Shown here: in pieces, positions 1 through 6,529 of the stretch | Position numbering within the stretch: position 1 is the stretch's first letter | Layout: the number at the start of each line of letters is the position of its first letter | Assembly: GCF_046524175.1 (NCBI RefSeq) | Contig: NZ_JBEFZF010000007.1 | Coordinates: forward strand, 1 to 64,000 | DNA length: 64,000 nucleotides | Direction of reading: 5' to 3' | DNA from: Spongiivirga sp046524175 | GTDB lineage: Bacteria > Bacteroidota > Bacteroidia > Flavobacteriales > Flavobacteriaceae | Made by a program: the position numbers and the translations under genes | The notes under the pieces: generated by a model | What the model was told of the DNA's origin: nothing | Seen by the model: only the letters and a program-made list of their open reading frames with translations | The model's database searches: none

Positions 1-2016
1 TTGTGATGGTGGCTGTATTGTTAGCATCTAAGGTCAGGGTGATATCCTGAGTCACTACTACTGGGGCTACACTGTCTGCTACCGTAACGGTGGCAGTGGC
101 GGTACTAGTGATGCTGCCTTGTGTGGCTGTTAGGGTGACGGTATTGGTTCCAAGATTCGAACAATCAAAGGTATCGATATCCAAGCTTAATGTTGGGTTA
201 CTGTTACAACCACTATTAGAACCGTTATCGACATCTTGTGGGGTGATGGTCACCGATCCATTGGCATCTAACTGCACCGTAATATCCTGCGCGATTGCAG
301 TCAGTGGTTGATTCGGGTCTTCTTCTACGGTCACGACTGCTGTGGCCGTAGCTGAATTACCAGAAGCATCTGTCACTGTTAGGGTCACTGTGTTCTGTCC
401 AAGATCGGCACAAGTGAAGTTTCTTTTACTTATTGCAAAAGACGCTCCACAATTATCAATACTACCGTTATCAATTGAGGTAATAGCAATAGTAGCATTC
501 CCTGATGCATCCAACTGTATGGTTGTATCTTGTGTGATCACCGTTGGCGGAATAGTATCGATGATCGTCACCACGGCTCTTGCAATATCATTGTTACCGC
601 TATTATCTGTGACGGTAAACACCACTTCATTAGTTCCAAGATCGGCGCAGGTGAAATTTGTTCGATCCAAATTGATATTTGATATCGCACAGTTATCAGT
701 TGATCCATTGTCAATATCGGATGGCATGATTGAGGCTTGCCCATTGGCATCAAGTGCAAGAGTGATATCTTGCACAACAGCAATGGGTGCTTCATTATCT
801 ACCACTGTAATCAGTGCAGTATCCGTAGCTGTATTAGGGCCTTCTGCGGCAGTCAACGTTACTGTAATGGGCGTACCTAAATTGGAGCAATCAAAAGAAG
901 AAATATCGAGGCTTAAAGCTGGTGAGCTGTTACAGCCACTACCTGAACCATTATCAATGTCTTGCGGAGTAATGGTGGCTTGTCCGTTGACATCTAGTTG
1001 TACGGTGATATCCTCGGCAATGGCTGTTAAAGTCTGATTAGGATCTTCTTCGATCGTAACTATAGCGGTAGCCGTTGCCACGTTGCCAGAAGGGTCTGTT
1101 CCTGTCAGGGTTACGGTATTTGGACCAAGGTCATTACACGTAAAGCTGGAAGGTGATACAGAAAAAGCTATACCGCAGTTGTCTGTACTACCATTTTCAA
1201 TTGTAACAATAGCTAAGCTGGCATTACCTGAAGAATTAAGTTGAATGGTAACATCCCTTGTAACAACCGTGGGTGCAATATTGTCCTCAACGGTTACCAA
1301 TGCTATTCCTGTGGCAACATTCCCCTCATTGTCTGTTATCGTTAAGGTTACCGTATTGGCACCAATATTCGAACAATCAAAACTGGTTACATCCAAGGCT
1401 CGTGTTGCTATACCGCAGTTATCTGTACTACCATTATCGACATCAGTCGCTATGATACTTACCATGCCGTTCATATCTAATTGTACTGCAATATCTTGAG
1501 TCACTACAGTAGGATTTATGCTATCCTCTACAGTTACAACAGCAGTAGTACTATCTGTATTCGCACCTTCTGTTGCCGTTAGGGTAACGGTATTTACGCC
1601 TATATTTGTGCAATCAAAAGTGGTTATATCAAGGCTTAATGTTGGGGTGCTGTTACAACCACTTCCAGAACCATTATCAATGTCTTGCGGGGTAATACTT
1701 GCTTGTCCATTAGAATCTAACTGCACCGTTATATTTTGTGCTATCGCCGTCAGTGGTTGGTTGGGATCCTCCTGAACGGTAACAATAGCAGTTGCAGATC
1801 CGGTATTCCCTTGAACATCTGAAATTGAAAGTGTGACTGTATTGGCTCCCAAATTGGCACAGGTAAACGATGAAATATCTAATGAGGCAGTGTTCAAATC
1901 AATTTGACAATCATCAGTACTTCCATTTTCTACATCCAGAGGTTGAATTGTAGCATTACCTGAACCGTCTAGCTGTATAGTAATGTTCTGAGTAATTACT
2001 GAAGGTGCGGTCGAAT
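1..2016 (-). repeat. HYR-like module array with a three-module super-repeat
   Basis: Nine modules of about 240 bp are visible. They are of two kinds. Type A carries DNGSTDNC and begins around APTVVTQD. Type B carries DNGSGSGC and begins DPNQPLTAIAQD. Reading along the protein the order is A-B-A-A-B-A-A-B-A. The aligned codon in the DPNQ motif of the B modules lies at 311, 1037 and 1760, so the higher-order unit is 726 and 723 bp long. The array continues past the left edge. Confidence 0.85.
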
Positions 2017-3481
2017 CAGTTCCTTGTCCTCCATCAGTAATTGACCAGTTATAAGTGTTAATCAGATTCGCTCTGGCAGAAGCACCAGCACAATAGGTTG
2101 AACTACCAAAGTCTAATGTTATATTATTTTGCAATGACGGTAGGCTATTCCATCCTATCAGTAAACCATCATAATTCTGAGATGATAATGTTACACCACG
2201 GAACATATTATTCATATTGGATACGTTACCTACATCCCAATTGCCCAAATCTTGATCAAAATTGGAAGCGCCATCAAACATTTGCTCTGTAGTTACTGCA
2301 TTCGACAAATTCCATCCCCCGATATCTTGATTAAATACTATGGCATTTTCAAAAACTCTTCGAAACTGGGTACTCCCGCCAACATTCCAACCTCCTATAC
2401 CCTGATTAAAGGAACTTGCTCCACTAAACATTCTGTTGAAGTTTGTCACGTTAGAAACATCCCAACTTCCTATATTCTGATTAAACACTGTTGCATTTTC
2501 AAACATGCGTGATGTTAAAGTAACTGATGATACATTCCATGAGCTAATATCTTGATTGAAAGGAGTTCCTTCGAACATTCTTAGCATGTCAGTCACATTC
2601 GACACGTTCCATGATCCGATATCTTGATTAAAACTTGTATTTGTAAATAGCGCTGCCATATCTGTAACGTTGGCAACATTCCATAATCCGATATCTTGAT
2701 TAAATACTGCAGCCCCATTAAACATCTCTCTCATACTAGCTACATTAGTTACGTCCCAAGTGGTCACATTTCGATTAAAAGAAGTCGCATCCTTGAACAT
2801 ATTGGACATATTGGTGACATTGCTTACATCCCATAAATTTAGGTCACGGTTAAAGTCTCTGCATGCATTGAACATGTTTGACATATTAGTAACACTGCTT
2901 ACATCCCAGGAATTTAGAGGTTGATTATACCTATTTGCTCTTTGAAACATTCCTCGCATATTTGTGACATTACTTACATCCCAATTACTTATGTCGCTGT
3001 TAAAAAAAGTAGCATTCTCGAACATAAAGGACATGTCCGTCACGTTTGTCAAATTTGGTGTATCAGTTGCTACAATGCTTAACAAAGCGCAACCTTGGAA
3101 TGCATTTGCCATTGAAGTCCAAGGGTTAGGACCCCATTCGCGTACTCTAACTATCTTAAGTGTAAGAGCATTTGTATTATTTTGATTGAAAAATATCCTA
3201 GGAAAACTACCCGTTATTGTTACGATATAATTCCCTGTTGTTGCATATGTATGATCGATGTTTCCAGTTACACCAGCGTTAGGTAATGTACCATCACCCC
3301 AATCTACAGTATAGTTATAACCAGTTCCTGTTGTGGGAATGGTTATTGTCCGCTGGCCAACCGTACTCCCTGTGATGCTCCACTCCGTAACAAAAGCTTG
3401 AGAGAATAAAGCAGGAGCTGTAGATAACAATAGCATTGTAAGTAGGTACATCCATCTGTTTGGAATTTTTGTGGCTTTCAT
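1..3481 (-). CDS. giant secreted BspA-type / HYR-like repeat protein, N-terminal part
   Basis: This is a surface or secreted protein; its 5' end is inside the window and it runs off the left edge after 1160 codons. Residues 1-28 form a signal peptide ending near ALFSQ. A PKD-like beta domain follows (YTVDWGDGT). Then come about eleven 25-residue repeats of the BspA/DUF285 type, consensus MFxxAxxFNQDIGxWDVSNV. From about 2016 down to base 1 there are nine modules of about 80 residues (QDITVQLDxxGxATI, DNGS, FDCxNLGxNTVTLT), resembling HYR/Ig-like adhesin modules. The C-terminus, where a type IX sorting domain would be expected in this phylum, is not visible. A palindrome shared with three neighbouring genes lies 55-71 bp upstream of the ATG. 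A role in adhesion or surface structure is inferred from the architecture only. Confidence 0.85.
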   Translation of the reverse strand, partial: MKATKIPNRWMYLLTMLLLSTAPALFSQAFVTEWSITGSTVGQRTITIPTTGTGYNYTVDWGDGTLPNAGVTGNIDHTYATTGNYIVTITGSFPRIFFNQNNTNALTLKIVRVREWGPNPWTSMANAFQGCALLSIVATDTPNLTNVTDMSFMFENATFFNSDISNWDVSNVTNMRGMFQRANRYNQPLNSWDVSSVTNMSNMFNACRDFNRDLNLWDVSNVTNMSNMFKDATSFNRNVTTWDVTNVASMREMFNGAAVFNQDIGLWNVANVTDMAALFTNTSFNQDIGSWNVSNVTDMLRMFEGTPFNQDISSWNVSSVTLTSRMFENATVFNQNIGSWDVSNVTNFNRMFSGASSFNQGIGGWNVGGSTQFRRVFENAIVFNQDIGGWNLSNAVTTEQMFDGASNFDQDLGNWDVGNVSNMNNMFRGVTLSSQNYDGLLIGWNSLPSLQNNITLDFGSSTYCAGASARANLINTYNWSITDGGQGTDSTAPSVITQNITIQLDGSGNATIQPLDVENGSTDDCQIDLNTASLDISSFTCANLGANTVTLSISDVQGNTGSATAIVTVQEDPNQPLTAIAQNITVQLDSNGQASITPQDIDNGSGSGCNSTPTLSLDITTFDCTNIGVNTVTLTATEGANTDSTTAVVTVEDSINPTVVTQDIAVQLDMNGMVSIIATDVDNGSTDNCGIATRALDVTSFDCSNIGANTVTLTITDNEGNVATGIALVTVEDNIAPTVVTRDVTIQLNSSGNASLAIVTIENGSTDNCGIAFSVSPSSFTCNDLGPNTVTLTGTDPSGNVATATAIVTIEEDPNQTLTAIAEDITVQLDVNGQATITPQDIDNGSGSGCNSSPALSLDISSFDCSNLGTPITVTLTAAEGPNTATDTALITVVDNEAPIAVVQDITLALDANGQASIMPSDIDNGSTDNCAISNINLDRTNFTCADLGTNEVVFTVTDNSGNNDIARAVVTIIDTIPPTVITQDTTIQLDASGNATIAITSIDNGSIDNCGASFAISKRNFTCADLGQNTVTLTVTDASGNSATATAVVTVEEDPNQPLTAIAQDITVQLDANGSVTITPQDVDNGSNSGCNSNPTLSLDIDTFDCSNLGTNTVTLTATQGSITSTATATVTVADSVAPVVVTQDITLTLDANNTATIT
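2225..3050 (-). repeat. BspA/DUF285 25-residue tandem repeats
   Basis: The GxWDVSNVTxM segment recurs every 75 bp. On the plus strand its complement (acatccca or close variants) starts at 2976, 2901, 2826 and then at about 75-bp steps down to about 2230, giving about eleven units. This period matches the DUF285 (Pfam PF03382) repeats found in Mycoplasma lipoproteins and bacterial BspA-like surface proteins. Confidence 0.85.
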
Positions 3482-3535
3482 AATTTGTAAGATTAGTATT
3501 GAGCCAAAAATATGTTCACAAAGAGGTAAGTTGGA

Positions 3536-3552
3536 CTACATGGTTGATGTAG
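3536..3552. promoter_or_regulatory. 17-bp palindrome CTACAT-N5-ATGTAG, copy 1
   Basis: The arms CTACAT (3536-3541) and ATGTAG (3547-3552) are perfect inverted repeats around the 5-bp spacer GGTTG. The site lies 55-71 bp upstream of the ATG of the giant repeat protein. It is one of four copies with the same arm length and spacing near a two-component system; a binding site for the NarL-type regulator encoded at 5851-6477 is the simplest reading. Confidence 0.6.
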
Positions 3553-3597
3553 ATTTCAGATATGTAAAAAAGGTAGAATGGTCAATTTACTGGAATA

Positions 3598-3625
3598 AAA
3601 AAGACAGGTACTGACCTGTCTTTTT
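3598..3625. terminator. bidirectional intrinsic terminator
   Basis: A 12-bp perfect stem (AAAAAGACAGGT / ACCTGTCTTTTT) closes a 4-nt loop. A-runs and T-runs flank both sides, so it can work in either direction. It ends the minus-strand operon 5762-3718. Confidence 0.8.
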
Positions 3626-3717
3626 CAATCAAATTTCAGTAAGAAATAGAAGTATTACTAACTATATCATATTGGAATTATGATTTCTATTTAATCAATA
3701 GTATCACCATAGGGCAA

Positions 3718-4227
3718 TCATTTTTTGCTATTATCGCCAAAGGTGTGCATAAAAAACCGTTCTCCTGTATTTTGATTTATCGCTATTAATGAGGTTTTTC
3801 CCGGAGCCCGAAGTATCGCGTGAAATTGAAACGTATCATTACCTGAAACATTCAACGTATTTCCATAGGGCAACCATATTTTTCTATTTGGGTTATTTTG
3901 AAAATCATTTGTCACATAGGTTTTTCCGTTAGGTTCTATCGCCCAAAAAACCGTTCCCTTATTACCATGACTAATGGCTTGAAATTGAAGTGGCTCCTTA
4001 TTATCTCGTTTAATAGGCTCCCCATATTTTTTCCAATCTCCACTTGTTTTTTTATGGTCGTAAACAATGTTATAATTAATATCCGCTGTTATTTTATCTA
4101 TGGCTAATACCATAAGACCATCGGAACGTTTTACAACTAAAGTTTCAAATTTTTGTGCCGATGTATTTGTACATGATCCCGCCATAATACTAACTGTTAT
4201 TATTAAAATTTTATTTACAAACTTCAT
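3718..4227 (-). CDS. small putative lipoprotein of unknown function
   Basis: This encodes a 169-residue exported protein that I do not recognise. The N-terminus has a lipoprotein signal (MKFVNKILIITVSIMAGSC) with the lipobox cysteine at residue 19. The rest alternates short beta-like segments with Trp, Gly and Asn-rich turns and lacks further cysteines. It starts 17 bp after the upstream 505-residue gene ends and is followed by a strong terminator, so the two form one operon. That operon is headed by the CTACAT-N5-ATGTAG palindrome and lies next to the two-component genes, so joint regulation is likely. No enzymatic motif is visible. Confidence 0.7.
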   Translation of the reverse strand: MKFVNKILIITVSIMAGSCTNTSAQKFETLVVKRSDGLMVLAIDKITADINYNIVYDHKKTSGDWKKYGEPIKRDNKEPLQFQAISHGNKGTVFWAIEPNGKTYVTNDFQNNPNRKIWLPYGNTLNVSGNDTFQFHAILRAPGKTSLIAINQNTGERFFMHTFGDNSKK

Positions 4228-4244
4228 ATTATTTCAATTTACCA

Positions 4245-5762
4245 TTAATAGGCGTTCTCTTTACTCATTTGCCAAGGCCCTCTGCCCGCTTGAGTGAATT
4301 GGGTAGTATAATCCATCTTCTTGGCACTATCACTTCCTTTGAACGGTTTACGTAGCGCTCCTTTTTTAAGATAAAATTTACCATCTCCACCCTTAAAGGA
4401 ATATTCAAAAACCAGTAGGCTGTATCGCTCTACCACATAAGGCCTACCCAAAGCGTCTTTTTGTTTAATTTCCAGATCGTTCCATCCGCTAATCGGAACA
4501 ATTTTGATTATTCCTTTTTCTCCTTTTTTAGCAAGTCCCTCTTTAATAAATGGAATGTACTTTTGGCTAGCTGCAAATTCTTTTTCGAACTTCATGTCAT
4601 TAATAGAAGCCTCCTCTATTTTATTTTGAATTTTCTGAGTAAACTGGTCGAAACCTTCTTCAACTATAACTTTTACCGACTGCTTAATTGGCATCGTTCC
4701 GCTTCCTCTAAAAAGGCTTAGATTAAGCGTGTATTCACCCGGTAAAAGTGCACCCAAGCAGGCTGCTAGTACTTTTTTATCGTTGTCAGCTACAAAGGCA
4801 TAATTATCAGTATTGTACGTACTCAAGTCAAGCAGTAAATTTTCATTAAAGTAAGCTTCATCATAGGCCTTGGTATTTACTATTTCGCGCTTTCCTTCCC
4901 CACAAAAAGGGGCGCCACCTTCTATAAGAATAGAATAGGTGACTTTGGCAATATTCTTTTCTCTATGTGTTTGGTAATCATAGTATACAAAATGAAACCC
5001 TTTATTTACCCCATCAGTATTCGCATTAAGAGTAATAGTATTTGAGAATTGAGATGGATCTTCTTTACCGATAAGAATTGGTTTCTCAGAAAACAATAGT
5101 TTACCAGCATTCTCTTTATGAAAAGTACTTGTCATATTTTTACTATAAGTTGAGTTCATCTCTTTCTCCAACTTCTTTTTTAGATAGATGATATTATCTA
5201 ATGCCTTTTTAACACTGGGTTCATTTGGAAAAAGCTCAATATATTTTTTTGAAGATTTCTCCACCATATTAAGTTCAGCTTGTAGTGCTATTAACCTATT
5301 TGCATTCGCTTTACCTAGATTACCCAATTCGTATTGGTAATGGCTTTGAATTTGTTTTATATCTAACACTGGTTGATAACCACCTGTTTTCCAGGATTCT
5401 AATTTGTCCTTCCAATAACTTGCATATATTTTCCTACTCCGCTGCGTATAGCTTTCGTCCCTGCCTTCGGTATCTATATAGGTTTGCTTCGCTTTTATTA
5501 AGGTTTCCACATCTTCGACTGTGTATAAAAACTGCACATCGTTATTTGGCCTATTTTGTTGTAATACCTTTGTTGCTGATGAAAAAATTTGACCAATCCT
5601 ATCGGAATCAGAGGATGAAGATTTGTTTAAACGGCTTGCTTTGCCATTAGCTTTCATCTGACCTTTCTTTGTTTTTTTTGTAGGAGATTGAGCACTTAAA
5701 TCGACATGAATAAATGCACAAAAAAGCAACATCACAACACAAATTTGCTTCCATGCTTTCAT
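4245..5762 (-). CDS. exported protein of unknown function, 505 aa
   Basis: The product is an exported protein that I do not recognise. Residues 1-25 are a signal peptide ending DLSAQ. Residues 26-50 are Lys/Ser rich. Residues about 60-220 are charged and helical, with a likely coiled coil around KKALDNIIYLKKKLEKEM. The C-terminal half is beta-rich (GEYTLNLSLFRGSG, YSLLVFEYSFKGGDGKFY) and may be an Ig-like or carbohydrate-type fold; this is only a guess. It is the first gene of a two-gene operon with the lipoprotein at 3718-4227. A perfect CTACAT-N5-ATGTAG palindrome sits 58-74 bp upstream of its ATG, linking it to the adjacent sensor and regulator genes. Confidence 0.75.
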   Translation of the reverse strand: MKAWKQICVVMLLFCAFIHVDLSAQSPTKKTKKGQMKANGKASRLNKSSSSDSDRIGQIFSSATKVLQQNRPNNDVQFLYTVEDVETLIKAKQTYIDTEGRDESYTQRSRKIYASYWKDKLESWKTGGYQPVLDIKQIQSHYQYELGNLGKANANRLIALQAELNMVEKSSKKYIELFPNEPSVKKALDNIIYLKKKLEKEMNSTYSKNMTSTFHKENAGKLLFSEKPILIGKEDPSQFSNTITLNANTDGVNKGFHFVYYDYQTHREKNIAKVTYSILIEGGAPFCGEGKREIVNTKAYDEAYFNENLLLDLSTYNTDNYAFVADNDKKVLAACLGALLPGEYTLNLSLFRGSGTMPIKQSVKVIVEEGFDQFTQKIQNKIEEASINDMKFEKEFAASQKYIPFIKEGLAKKGEKGIIKIVPISGWNDLEIKQKDALGRPYVVERYSLLVFEYSFKGGDGKFYLKKGALRKPFKGSDSAKKMDYTTQFTQAGRGPWQMSKENAY

Positions 5763-5819
5763 AAACAGAAATAGTTTTTATTAACAATCAAATGTAATTT
5801 GAGAAGTCTGTATGTTGTA

Positions 5820-5836
5820 CTACATGGATAATGTAG
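5820..5836. promoter_or_regulatory. 17-bp palindrome CTACAT-N5-ATGTAG, copy 2
   Basis: The arms CTACAT (5820-5825) and ATGTAG (5831-5836) flank the spacer GGATA. It lies between the stop of the response regulator gene (5851) and the ATG of the 505-residue exported protein (5762), 58-74 bp upstream of the latter. Confidence 0.6.
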
Positions 5837-5850
5837 ATTTTGAAAAGTAT

Positions 5851-6477
5851 TTAGATCAATCGTTGATCGTTAGCTTTTTTAATAGCTTCTTCTCTGGTGC
5901 ATACCTGTAGTTTATCATAGATATTTTTAACGTGAAACCTAATGGTATTGATACTGATAAACATGGTATCGGCAACGCTTTTATAGCTTTTCCCAGACGC
6001 TAATAGACTAAGCACTTCTGTTTCACGATCAGACAATATACTTTCTGGTGCCTTTTGAAATGATTGCACCACCATTTTTGCTATATGTATGCTCATTGGT
6101 GCTCCTCCATCAAGCACTTCATCCAAAGCACTAATTAACTGACTTGAGGTTGCATTTTTGGTTAAATAGCCACTGGCACCTGCGCACAATGCATTAAAAA
6201 CAGTATCCGAATTTTCATAAACCGTGACTATCAGGATATCAATGTCAGGAAATTGGGCCTTAATTTTTTTGGTACCATCGACACCATTCATCCCAGGTAG
6301 TTCAATATCCATTAGAACAATACGCGGTTTGTCACTTTTCAAATTAGCCAGGGCGTCTTCACAATTGTCGTAAATGCCAACTACTTTATATTTTTCAGTC
6401 TTGTTAATATGTGATGTAAACCCTTTGCTTAAGGGAATGTTGTCTTCTACTATAACAATAGGTTGTTTCATCTGCAC
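5851..6477 (-). CDS. NarL/FixJ-family response regulator
   Basis: This is a 208-residue DNA-binding response regulator. The receiver domain covers residues about 5-125: acidic pocket VEDN at 10-13, phosphoacceptor Asp57 in LMDIELPG, Thr85, and Lys107 in GYLTK. The C-terminal LuxR-type HTH covers about 143-205 (LSDRETEVLSLLASGKSYKS, then INTIRFHVKNIYDKL). It follows the sensor kinase gene by 35 bp and should be its partner. A near-perfect copy of the palindrome (one mismatch) lies 36-52 bp upstream of its start, which suggests autoregulation. The start may also be the Met two codons downstream (6471). Confidence 0.9.
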   Translation of the reverse strand: MQMKQPIVIVEDNIPLSKGFTSHINKTEKYKVVGIYDNCEDALANLKSDKPRIVLMDIELPGMNGVDGTKKIKAQFPDIDILIVTVYENSDTVFNALCAGASGYLTKNATSSQLISALDEVLDGGAPMSIHIAKMVVQSFQKAPESILSDRETEVLSLLASGKSYKSVADTMFISINTIRFHVKNIYDKLQVCTREEAIKKANDQRLI

Positions 6478-6512
6478 ATTACAAAGTTATCACTTTAAAC
6501 ACCTAAACGATA

Positions 6513-6529
6513 CTACATATTAGGTGTAG
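6513..6529. promoter_or_regulatory. 17-bp palindrome CTACAT-N5-GTGTAG, copy 3
   Basis: The arms CTACAT (6513-6518) and GTGTAG (6524-6529) differ from perfect symmetry by one base; the spacer is ATTAG. The site overlaps the stop codon and last codons of the sensor kinase gene and lies 36-52 bp upstream of the response regulator ATG. Confidence 0.55.

Noticed and set aside
90..1775. Several plus-strand frames opposite the giant repeat protein
   Set aside because: They repeat with the HYR-like module period and are shadows of the minus-strand gene.
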